A stretch of 18,161 nucleotides of DNA. It comes from Glacieibacterium sp038211965 (GTDB lineage Bacteria > Pseudomonadota > Alphaproteobacteria > Sphingomonadales > Sphingomonadaceae). Shown one piece after another: positions 1-6,531 of the stretch. How positions within the stretch are numbered: position 1 is the first letter of the stretch; each line of letters opens with the position of its first letter. Position numbers and translations under genes: made by a program. The notes below the pieces were generated by a model, which searched no databases, was not told the origin of the DNA, and was given only the letters and a program-made list of their open reading frames with translations. The stretch spans positions 1-18,161 of the forward strand of contig JBBQVB010000042.1 in assembly GCA_038211965.1 (NCBI GenBank), written 5' to 3'.

Positions 1-216
1 ATCGACCGCTTCGCAGGCGGCGACTGGTCCGACTGGCACGGCGTGCCGGTGCTCGGCGGCGCGATGGCGGCGTTCGTCTGCGACCTCCACGCCGAGCTCG
101 ACGGCGGTGACCACGCCATCCTCGTCGGACGCGTCCGCGCGCTGAGGACGCTTCCCGACGCCGAGCCGCTGCTCTACCTGCGCGGCCGCTACCGCCAGGT
201 GCATGTCCCGCGTTAG
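1..216 (+). CDS. Flavin reductase-like protein, 3' end (partial)
   Basis: Only the last 71 codons lie in the window; the gene begins upstream and ends at the TAG at 214-216. The visible part reads W-x-G-x-P-x-L-G-G-A, then a short strand with a Cys (VCDL), then GGDHAILVGRV. This is the usual C-terminal half of the flavin reductase (DIM6/NTAB, FMN-binding split-barrel) fold, where the G-D-H motif sits near the flavin. Members reduce FMN or FAD with NAD(P)H, often to supply a monooxygenase. The partner and the true substrate cannot be told from this fragment. The flippase gene follows within a few bases and may be co-transcribed. Confidence 0.75.
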   Translation: MDRFAGGDWSDWHGVPVLGGAMAAFVCDLHAELDGGDHAILVGRVRALRTLPDAEPLLYLRGRYRQVHVPR

Positions 217-223
217 GGGCGGC

Positions 224-1723
224 ATGGCCGCGCAAGGCAGCCCCGCGCCGCAGCCCGACGAGACTGCCGCGCTCGCCGCCGGGGGGCGCACGAGCTTCTT
301 CGGCTTCCTGCTGCGCCTGCTCGCGCGCGTGCCGTTCCTGTTCATCGCCGGGCGCTTCGCCGCCTACGGCCCTGGCGCACTCGGGCGCTTCGCCTATGCG
401 ACGATGGTCGTCGAGCTGATGGCGCAGCTGGCGACGCTCGGTCTCAAGCGCGGCCTCGCCGCCGAGCTCGCCAAGTCCGAGCGGCCGCACGCGCATGTCG
501 TCGCCGACGCGCTGCTGCTCGCGTGGCTCGGCGCGCTCGGCGGTGCCGGACTGCTCATCGCGCTGCCGTTCATCGTCTTCCCGGTCAGCGCGATCAGCGG
601 GTTCGACCGGCTGTTTCCGCTGATCGCGCTCGCCATCGTCACGTCCGACGTTGCGCTCGCGGCGCTGGCGTTCCGCCGTGACATCGCCGCGACGGTGCGC
701 GCGCGCTCGGTGGTCGAGCCGTGGACGCTGTCGCTCGCCGCCGCCGGCCTCGCCTTCACCGCGGTGCGCAACGACGGACTGATCATCGCCTATGCGCTGT
801 CGCTCGCCGCCGCCATGGTCGCGTCGGTGGTGCCGCTGTGGCGCAGCTTCGGGGTCCCGCACGGCTGGCGGCCGAACCCCGCACGTCTCTATGCGCTGGC
901 GCGCGCCAACCTGCCGCTGGCGGGTGCCGATGTCGCCGAATGGGGGTCGCGCCGTCTCGACGTGTTCATCCTCGGGCGGTTCGCCAGCGCCGAAGTCATC
1001 GGCATCTATTACGTCGCGCAGCAGGTCGCGTCGCTGCCGCAGAAGCTCAAGACGAGCTTCGACCCGATCCTCGCGCCGGTGCTGACCACCAACCTCGCGC
1101 GTGGCGATCTCGGCGCGGTGGCGGGGCACGTCCGGCAGATCGGCTTCTGGATCGGCGCGGTGCAGCTCGGCGTCGTCCTGGCGCTCGGCATGCCGGGCCG
1201 CGCGTTGATGGGGCTGTTCGGGCCGCAGTTCGCGGACGGCGCGGCGGTGCTCGCGGTGCTGCTCGTCGTCGAGCTGTTCGCAGCGCAGGCGGCGGTCGCC
1301 GAAAGCGCGCTGATCTACGTCCGGCGCAACGCCAATCTGCTGTGGTCGGCGGCGGGGATCGTGCTGCAGGTCCTCATCACGGTGCTGTTGGTGGAGGATT
1401 TCGGCGGCATCGGCGCGGCGGCGGGCCTCGCGCTGTCGGCGCTGTTCCTGTCGATCGTCAAGACGCAGGTGCTGCGGCGCAGCCTCGGCCAGCCGGTCAG
1501 CGGCTGGCGCTGGTCGCTGCTGATCGCGGGGCTGCCGGCGTTCGCCGCGGGGCTTGCCGTCCAGCGGATTCCGCCCGGACTGATGCTCGCGGGCGTCAAG
1601 ATCGGCGAACTGCTCCAGCTGACGCTCGGCCTCGCGGCGATCCTCGGCGTCTACGGCGCGGTCGTCTGGACGATCGGCTTCAAGGGCCCCGACCGGCTGT
1701 TGTTTCGCCGCAGCGCGCCGTGA
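224..1723 (+). CDS. Polysaccharide flippase-like membrane protein (Wzx/MATE superfamily)
   Basis: A protein of about 499 residues made almost entirely of hydrophobic segments, about 12 to 14 by eye, joined by short charged loops. Length and pattern match the MOP (multidrug/oligosaccharide-lipid/polysaccharide) flippases such as Wzx, which move lipid-linked sugar units across the inner membrane. The central segment with ADVAEWGSRRLDVFILGRF, followed by a YYVAQQVASLP stretch, resembles the second half of this family. The start at 224 is chosen because AGGGG lies 6 bases before it. An in-frame ATG at 203 would add seven residues and overlap the upstream gene. No glycosyltransferase genes are visible, so the exported glycan is unknown. 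Confidence 0.8.
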   Translation: MAAQGSPAPQPDETAALAAGGRTSFFGFLLRLLARVPFLFIAGRFAAYGPGALGRFAYATMVVELMAQLATLGLKRGLAAELAKSERPHAHVVADALLLAWLGALGGAGLLIALPFIVFPVSAISGFDRLFPLIALAIVTSDVALAALAFRRDIAATVRARSVVEPWTLSLAAAGLAFTAVRNDGLIIAYALSLAAAMVASVVPLWRSFGVPHGWRPNPARLYALARANLPLAGADVAEWGSRRLDVFILGRFASAEVIGIYYVAQQVASLPQKLKTSFDPILAPVLTTNLARGDLGAVAGHVRQIGFWIGAVQLGVVLALGMPGRALMGLFGPQFADGAAVLAVLLVVELFAAQAAVAESALIYVRRNANLLWSAAGIVLQVLITVLLVEDFGGIGAAAGLALSALFLSIVKTQVLRRSLGQPVSGWRWSLLIAGLPAFAAGLAVQRIPPGLMLAGVKIGELLQLTLGLAAILGVYGAVVWTIGFKGPDRLLFRRSAP

Positions 1724-1762
1724 GCGGTGCAGATAGCCACTACCCCCGCGCCGCCGCGCCGC

Positions 1763-1768
1763 TATAGT
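1763..1768 (+). promoter_or_regulatory. Possible -10 element upstream of dnaN
   Basis: TATAGT stands out in a very GC-rich 74-base gap between the flippase stop and the dnaN start, about 30 bases before the ATG. No convincing -35 is visible at the usual spacing, so this is only a weak candidate. Confidence 0.25.
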
Positions 1769-1797
1769 CGCGGGCCAAACGCGGGGATCAGCGAAGA

Positions 1798-2910
1798 ATG
1801 AAGGCAATTGTCGAACGCGCGACGCTGCTTAAGTGCCTTGGACATGTCCAGTCGGTCGTCGAGCGGCGCAATACCATCCCGATCCTGTCGAACGTGCTGA
1901 TCGAGGCGCAGGGCGACGGCCTGCGTCTGATGGCGACCGATCTCGACCTTCAGGTCGTCGAAACCATCGCCGCGACCGTCGCGCAGCCCGGTGCAACGAC
2001 GGTCGGCGCGCACACGCTGTTCGACATCGCGCGCAAGCTCCCCGAAGGCGCACAGGTCGAACTTGCCGTCGCCAACGAAAAGATGACCGTCGTCGCGGGT
2101 CGCGCGCGCTTCAGCCTCGCGACGTTGAAGCGCGACGACTTCCCCGTCATCGCCGAGACCGACCTGCCGCACAGCTTCACGCTGCCCGCCGCAGCCCTGC
2201 GCAAGATCATCGACAGCACGCGTTTCGCGATCTCGACCGAGGAAACGCGCTATTATCTCAACGGCATTTTCCTCCACGTCGCGGCGGGGCCGCCAGCGAC
2301 GCTGCGCGCCGTGGCTACCGACGGGCATCGGCTGGCGAAGATCGAACTGCCCGCCCCCGACGGCACGGCGGGGATGCCCGACGTCATCGTGCCGCGCAAG
2401 TGCGTCGCCGAAATCCGCAAGCTGCTCGACGAGGCCGACGGCGACGTCGAAATCTCGCTGTCGGCATCGAAGATCCGCTTCAAGCTCGGTACCGCGACGC
2501 TGACCTCGAAGCTCATCGACGGCACCTTCCCCGACTATAGTCGGGTGATCCCGACCGCCAACGACAAGCTGTTGAAGATCGATGTAAAATCGCTCTCCGA
2601 AGGCGTCGACCGCGTCGCCGCGATCGCGACCACCGAGAAGACCCGCGCGGTCAAGATCGCGCTCGGTCGCGACAAGGTCACGCTGTCGGTGACCAGCCCC
2701 GAGAACGGCACGGCGGCCGAGGAAGTCCCGGCGGATTATGCCAGCCCCGAGTTCGAGGTCGGGTTCAACTATCGCTACCTGCTCGACATTCTCGGTCAGG
2801 TCGGCAGCGACCAGGTCGACATCCACCTGGCCGACGCCGCCGCCCCGACGCTGATCCGCGTGCATGACACCAGCGAGGCGCTGTACGTGCTGATGCCGAT
2901 GCGGGTGTGA
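1798..2910 (+). CDS. dnaN: DNA polymerase III subunit beta (sliding clamp)
   Basis: The 370-residue length is typical for the ring-shaped clamp that holds the replicative polymerase on DNA. It has the three repeated clamp domains: an N-terminus with ERRNTIPILSNVLIEA and TDLDLQV, a middle part with AISTEETRYYLNG and ATDGHRLA, and a C-terminus ending LYVLMPMRV, which helps form the partner-binding pocket. The ATG at 1798 gives the family's usual MK-x-x-V-ER start. The gene is not next to dnaA or recF here. Its stop overlaps the GTG of the next gene by four bases (GTGA), so the two are probably translated together. Confidence 0.98.
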   Translation: MKAIVERATLLKCLGHVQSVVERRNTIPILSNVLIEAQGDGLRLMATDLDLQVVETIAATVAQPGATTVGAHTLFDIARKLPEGAQVELAVANEKMTVVAGRARFSLATLKRDDFPVIAETDLPHSFTLPAAALRKIIDSTRFAISTEETRYYLNGIFLHVAAGPPATLRAVATDGHRLAKIELPAPDGTAGMPDVIVPRKCVAEIRKLLDEADGDVEISLSASKIRFKLGTATLTSKLIDGTFPDYSRVIPTANDKLLKIDVKSLSEGVDRVAAIATTEKTRAVKIALGRDKVTLSVTSPENGTAAEEVPADYASPEFEVGFNYRYLLDILGQVGSDQVDIHLADAAAPTLIRVHDTSEALYVLMPMRV

Positions 2911-3371
2911 GCGGTAACCACGCCGCGCTCGACGCCGCGATGCCGACGATCCGGCGGCACGCGGGGCTATGGGGGGGCGTCTACCGCCACCTCGATGCCG
3001 ACGGCGTGCTCATCGACCGTCACGCCGTGCGCATCACCTGCGAATTCCCCGACGATGGCCCGGTCGCCTATCGCCAGCACAATCACTTCATCTGGGACGA
3101 CGGGCGCGAGACGCACGCCGACCTGCCGGGCACGCTGCGCGACGGCCGCCTGTGGTGGGACACGCCGACCTTCCACGGCTCGGCGTGGGAGACCCACGAC
3201 GGCATCCTGCTGCTCAACCTGACGCGCAAGGACGAGCCCGGCGCGTATTTCATCGAGATGATCGCCATGGGCGATACCGGGCAGCACCGCGCGCGGACGT
3301 GGCACTGGTTCCGCGGCGGCGCGCTCTATCGCCGGACGCTTTGCGACGAACACCGGGTTGCGTCGGGCTGA
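2907..3371 (+). CDS. Hypothetical lipocalin-like protein coupled to dnaN
   Basis: A 154-residue soluble protein without signal peptide or membrane segment. It starts with GTG at 2907, overlapping the dnaN TGA by four bases. It is rich in Trp and His in strand-like stretches (HAGLWGGVYRHLDADG near the start, HNHFIWDDGRE in the middle, ARTWHWFRGG near the end), and the Y-F-I-E-M-I segment is typical of a small beta-barrel. The pattern resembles lipocalin-like domains such as DUF3598, but that match is from memory and uncertain. No catalytic motif is evident. Close coupling to dnaN suggests shared expression, not necessarily shared function. Confidence 0.75.
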   Translation: MSGNHAALDAAMPTIRRHAGLWGGVYRHLDADGVLIDRHAVRITCEFPDDGPVAYRQHNHFIWDDGRETHADLPGTLRDGRLWWDTPTFHGSAWETHDGILLLNLTRKDEPGAYFIEMIAMGDTGQHRARTWHWFRGGALYRRTLCDEHRVASG

Positions 3372-3460
3372 CGCCCGATCGCGCATTGCCGCGACCGCAC
3401 CGCGCGCGCTAGGCTGCGCGACCGGCGACGGACAGCCGGGCCATCCTTGGGAGCGACCAC

Positions 3461-3685
3461 ATGACCAAGATCACCCTCAGCCTGCTCGCCGCGCTGACCA
3501 TGATAGTCGCAGCGGCACCCGCCGCGGCGCATCGTACCGGCTACGCGCACCACCACATGCACGGCCACGTCTATCGGAACCATGCGATGATGCGTCACCA
3601 CCATATGATGACGCATCGCCACCACATGATGATGCATCGCCACCATCGTCACCATATGATGCGCAAGGGTCCGGCCGCCGCATGA
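3461..3685 (+). CDS. His/Met-rich small secreted protein, possible metal binder
   Basis: A 74-residue protein with a GGGAG ribosome site 7 bases before its ATG. Residues 1-23 form a clear Sec signal peptide (basic n-region, hydrophobic core, A-A-A cleavage site). The mature 51 residues hold 18 His and 10 Met in blocks such as HHHM, MMRHHHMM and MMMHRHHRHH, separated by Arg. Such His/Met clusters can bind Cu, Ni, Zn or Ag in the periplasm, but no family is recognised and the metal is unknown. No Cys is present. The coding DNA is made of imperfect repeats of CATCGCCACCA and ATGATG, so the tail may have grown by slippage. It overlaps the next gene by four bases (ATGA). Confidence 0.75.
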   Translation: MTKITLSLLAALTMIVAAAPAAAHRTGYAHHHMHGHVYRNHAMMRHHHMMTHRHHMMMHRHHRHHMMRKGPAAA

Positions 3686-4017
3686 CCTTCGACGACGTCG
3701 CCGCCGCCGCGCTGCCGCTGCCCGGCGTGACGCTCGGCACGAGCTATGGCACCCCCGCGATCAAGGTCGGGACCAAGCTGCTCGCGCGGCTGCGCGACGA
3801 CGGCGACCTCGCGCTGAAGGTCGAGGACGGGCTGCGCGACGCACTGCTCGAGACGCAGCCCGACATCTACCACACGACGCCGCACTACGACGGCTACCCG
3901 ATGCTGCTCGTGCGGCTGGCGGACGCCGATGCCGCGCAGGTTGCGGGGCTCGTCGAGCGGGCGTGGGGCTGGCTCGCGTCGGCGAAGTTGCAGCGGCTGC
4001 GCACCGGGGCACCGTAG
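3682..4017 (+). CDS. MmcQ/YjbR family protein
   Basis: A compact 111-residue protein with the family's two landmarks: SYGTPAIKVGTKLLARL followed by DGDLALKV in the N-terminal half, and DIYHTTPHYDGYPMLLVRL in the C-terminal half, ending in a helix with WGWLA. The family is called DNA-binding because of its CyaY-like fold, but its role is not firmly known. The start at 3682 sits in an ATGA overlap with the His/Met-rich gene, so translation is probably coupled. A longer reading frame open from 3358 runs over the His/Met gene in another frame and is not used. Confidence 0.85.
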   Translation: MTFDDVAAAALPLPGVTLGTSYGTPAIKVGTKLLARLRDDGDLALKVEDGLRDALLETQPDIYHTTPHYDGYPMLLVRLADADAAQVAGLVERAWGWLASAKLQRLRTGAP

Positions 4018-4064
4018 CCAACTGGCCGGGACCATGAGTTCGGGCCCGCGTTTGGGGACGACCC

Positions 4065-4181
4065 GTCAAGATTCTCGCCGCAGCCCTCGCCGCCGTTGCC
4101 GTTCTCGCCGCCGTGCCAGTTGCCGCGCGCCACGGCTCCCGCCGACATGCCGATGCCGATCGTCGCGGCTACGCGTATTGA
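4065..4181 (+). pseudogene. Start-less remnant of a small secreted protein gene
   Basis: From 4065 the plus strand reads V-K-I-L-A-A-A-L, then an Ala/Val core, then VPVAARHG and a His/Arg/Asp tail ending at TGA 4179-4181. It looks like a signal peptide plus a short basic tail, similar in layout to the His/Met-rich protein 600 bases upstream. In this frame there is no ATG, GTG or TTG between the stop at 4035-4037 and the signal-like segment. The nearest ATG (4034) is in a different frame. It may be a decayed gene, a gene with a lost start, or a chance reading frame in the 189-base gap between the MmcQ/YjbR and parB genes. Confidence 0.4.
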
Positions 4182-4206
4182 CGCGCGGGCTCGGGTGTCG
4201 GCTGGC

Positions 4207-5106
4207 TTAGGGGTCGAACCGACCCGAGCCGCCGAGCAGGCGCTGGCAGATGACATCGAGCTGCGAGAGGTCCGAGTAGGCGACGACCACCGTTCCGTCG
4301 TAGGGGAAGTCGCCGGGGATGACCTGCACGGCACTGCCGAGCGCGTCGGCCATCGCCTGTTCGAGCGCGACGAGATTGGGGTCGCGGCCTGTGCGCGCCG
4401 TGTGGCGTGCGCTGTCGGGCGTGATCCCCGCGCGGTCGGGATCGGCGGGCTTGCGCGCCGCCGCTTCGGTCTGGCGCACCGACCAGCCCCTGGCGACCAC
4501 CTGTGCCGCGAGCGCCTCGGGGTCGGGCGCCGTCAGCAGCGCGCGCGCATGGCCCATGCTCAGCGCGCCGGTCTGCACCATGTCGCGCATCGCCTCGGGC
4601 AGGTCGAGCAATCGCAGCAGGTTGGCGACATGGCTGCGCGCCTTGCCGACCGCCTTCGCGACAGCCTCCTGCGTATGGCCATGCGCGTGGATCAGTCTCG
4701 CATAGCCCTCGGCCTCCTCGATGGCGTTGAGGTCGGCGCGCTGGATATTCTCGATCAGCGCGATTTCGAATGCCGCGCGGTCGTCGAGATCGCGCACGAC
4801 GACGGGGATTTCATGGAGCCCCGCCGCCTGCGCCGCGCGCCAGCGCCGCTCGCCTGCGACGATCTCGTAACGGTCGCCGCCGACCGGACGCACGAGGATC
4901 GGCTGGAGGACGCCGTGTTCGCGGACCGAGTCGGCCAGCTCGGCCATCGCGGCGGCGTCGAAACGGCGGCGCGGTTGGCCGGGGTGGGCAGCGATGCGCG
5001 CCACCGCGACACTGACCGGCACGGCTCCCGGTGCGGCCGGGTCGGCGGCGGCGGCGACTTCGTCCATCAGCGCGCTGAGGCCGCGTCCAAGACCGGGTCG
5101 GCGCAT
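4207..5106 (-). CDS. parB: Chromosome partitioning protein ParB (CTPase, parS binding)
   Basis: The 299-residue protein loads on parS and spreads along DNA as a CTP-dependent sliding clamp. It begins with RRPGLGRGLSALM, the conserved ParA-contacting N-terminal peptide. Box I (QPRRRF, about 44-49) and the CTP-binding GERRWRA (85-91) and ENIQR (119-123) motifs follow. The helix-turn-helix for parS lies around 146-168. The C-terminal part from about 240 is the dimerisation domain. Its ATG overlaps the parA stop (TAATG) with AGGA just upstream, so it is translationally coupled to parA. Three matching parS sites lie upstream in the same operon. Confidence 0.97.
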   Translation of the reverse strand: MRRPGLGRGLSALMDEVAAAADPAAPGAVPVSVAVARIAAHPGQPRRRFDAAAMAELADSVREHGVLQPILVRPVGGDRYEIVAGERRWRAAQAAGLHEIPVVVRDLDDRAAFEIALIENIQRADLNAIEEAEGYARLIHAHGHTQEAVAKAVGKARSHVANLLRLLDLPEAMRDMVQTGALSMGHARALLTAPDPEALAAQVVARGWSVRQTEAAARKPADPDRAGITPDSARHTARTGRDPNLVALEQAMADALGSAVQVIPGDFPYDGTVVVAYSDLSQLDVICQRLLGGSGRFDP

Positions 5107-5894
5107 TATCCTGTAACCTTCTCAACGGATTGTGACGCGACCGCGGCGCGCGCGAGGACTTCGCGGGCGAGCGCGACATAGGCCTGGCTGCCCGTGCATT
5201 TGAGGTCGTAGACGAGCGCCGGTAGCCCGTGGCTCGGCGCTTCGGACAGGCGGACGTTGCGCGGGATCGAGGTCGCGAAGACCTGGGCGCCCATCACCGC
5301 GCGGACATCGGCGGCGACCGCCTCGGACAGGCGGTTGCGGCGGTCGGCCATGGTCAGCACGACGCCGAGCACGCCGAGACGCGGGTTCGGCCCGGCGCGG
5401 ACGCGCTCGACGGTGCCGAGCAGCTGGCTCAGCCCCTCAAGTGCGAAGAACTCGCACTGCAGCGGGATCAGCAGCCGGTCGGCGGCGGTCATCGCGTTCA
5501 GGGTCAGCAGCCCGAGCGACGGCGGGCAGTCGATCAGCACCCATGGCGGCAGCGCCGCCTGCTCGAACGCCGCGCTGAGCCGGTGCAGGCGGCGCTCGAC
5601 GCCGACCAGTTCGACCTCGGCCCCCGACAGTGCCGCGGTCGACGGCACCAGCGAAAGACCGGGGATCGCCGTCGGCACCGTCGCATCGGCGAGGCTCGCG
5701 CCGCCGAGCAGCACGTCGTAGATCGACACCCGGCGTGCGGCGCGCGCGACGCCCAGGCCCGTCGAGGCGTTGCCCTGCGGGTCGCTGTCGATTAGCAGGA
5801 CGCGCTCGCCGCTCGCCGCCAGCGCGGTGGCGAGGTTGATCGCGGTCGTCGTCTTGCCGACCCCGCCCTTCTGGTTGGCGATCGCCACTCTCAT
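5106..5894 (-). CDS. parA: Chromosome partitioning ATPase ParA
   Basis: A 262-residue Walker-type ATPase that moves ParB-parS complexes during chromosome segregation. The deviant Walker A KGGVGKTT is at residues 9-16, the A' box LLIDSDPQGN at about 33-42, and the Walker B VLIDCPPSLG at about 120. The start at 5894 is preferred because GTGAGG lies about 9 bases before it and the protein then begins MRVAIANQKGG as in the family. An in-frame ATG at 5942 would add 16 residues inside the rsmG 3' end. The gap to the rsmG stop is 10 bases. Confidence 0.97.
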   Translation of the reverse strand: MRVAIANQKGGVGKTTTAINLATALAASGERVLLIDSDPQGNASTGLGVARAARRVSIYDVLLGGASLADATVPTAIPGLSLVPSTAALSGAEVELVGVERRLHRLSAAFEQAALPPWVLIDCPPSLGLLTLNAMTAADRLLIPLQCEFFALEGLSQLLGTVERVRAGPNPRLGVLGVVLTMADRRNRLSEAVAADVRAVMGAQVFATSIPRNVRLSEAPSHGLPALVYDLKCTGSQAYVALAREVLARAAVASQSVEKVTG

Positions 5895-5904
5895 CGGACG
5901 AACC

Positions 5905-6531
5905 TCACCGGCGGCGCTCGACGCGGTGCGCGACGACGACACGCGCCTGCGCGTCGGTGCGGCTGGGGATCAGGTCGGCCTGGAAGGCGAAGCTGCGCCG
6001 CGCGTCGGCGACCTCGGCGGCAGCGGTCGCGCCCTTGGGGAGCACCCAGACCGTCTCGGGGGTCGAAAACCGCAGCCCCCAGTCGAACAGCTGGACGAGC
6101 GGTTTGCACGCGCGTGCGGTGATCGTCGCGGCGGCAAAGGCCGGCATCGCTTCGATGCGCGCGTTGGCGACCGTCGCGCGGTCCGCAAGGCCGAGTTCGT
6201 CGACAACCGCCTGAAGAAACGCGCATTTCTTGCGCGTCGCTTCGACCAGCGTGACCGGCGCGACCCCGAGCAGTGCGAGGACGATACCCGGAAAACCCGC
6301 CCCGGCCCCCATATCGACCAGCGGCCCCGGCGCGACGCGCGGCAGCAGCTGCGCTGAGTCGGCGAAGTGCCGTGTCCAGACCTCGGGAAGCGTCGCGGGG
6401 CCGACGAGATTCATCCGTCCCTGCCACTCGGCGAGGAGCGCGGCGTAGCGGTCGAAGTGCGCCATTGTTCCACGTGGAACATTATACGCGGCCTCGAAGG
6501 CGTCGCGTCCGGAATCGGCACTGACGCTCAC
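5905..6531 (-). CDS. rsmG: 16S rRNA (guanine-N7) methyltransferase RsmG
   Basis: A 208-residue SAM-dependent enzyme that makes m7G527 in 16S rRNA; its loss is a known route to low-level streptomycin resistance. The SAM-binding GAGAGFPG is at 75-82, followed by LVEATRKKCAFLQ; N41 in MNLVGP lies in the conserved N-terminal helix region. The start is GTG at 6529-6531, overlapping the mnmG TGA by four bases. An ATG at 6465 is possible but would remove NVPRGT (17-22), the counterpart of the VSRET stretch common at this place in alphaproteobacterial RsmG. Those six codons are themselves a parS site. Confidence 0.95.
   Translation of the reverse strand: MSVSADSGRDAFEAAYNVPRGTMAHFDRYAALLAEWQGRMNLVGPATLPEVWTRHFADSAQLLPRVAPGPLVDMGAGAGFPGIVLALLGVAPVTLVEATRKKCAFLQAVVDELGLADRATVANARIEAMPAFAAATITARACKPLVQLFDWGLRFSTPETVWVLPKGATAAAEVADARRSFAFQADLIPSRTDAQARVVVAHRVERRR
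6466..6481. promoter_or_regulatory. parS: parS site 1 (inside rsmG)
   Basis: TGTTCCACGTGGAACA is a perfect 16-base palindrome and a known form of the parS centromere bound by ParB. It lies inside rsmG codons 17-22 and encodes N-V-P-R-G-T on the minus strand. Confidence 0.95.

Noticed and set aside
1762..2865. A 367-codon open frame antisense to dnaN
   Set aside because: It is the GC-rich shadow of dnaN, with a biased Asp/Arg/Gly composition and no family likeness; dnaN is certain.
3589..3663. A possible CRISPR-like or satellite repeat
   Set aside because: The repeats are imperfect, contiguous and in frame with a His/Met-rich protein; there are no spacers.
4096..5181. A 361-codon open frame antisense to parB
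   Set aside because: Shadow frame; parB on the other strand has all family motifs.
5895..5942. A longer ParA start at 5942
   Set aside because: It lies in the rsmG 3' end, adds a low-complexity Ser/Ala stretch, and the 5894 ATG has the better ribosome site.
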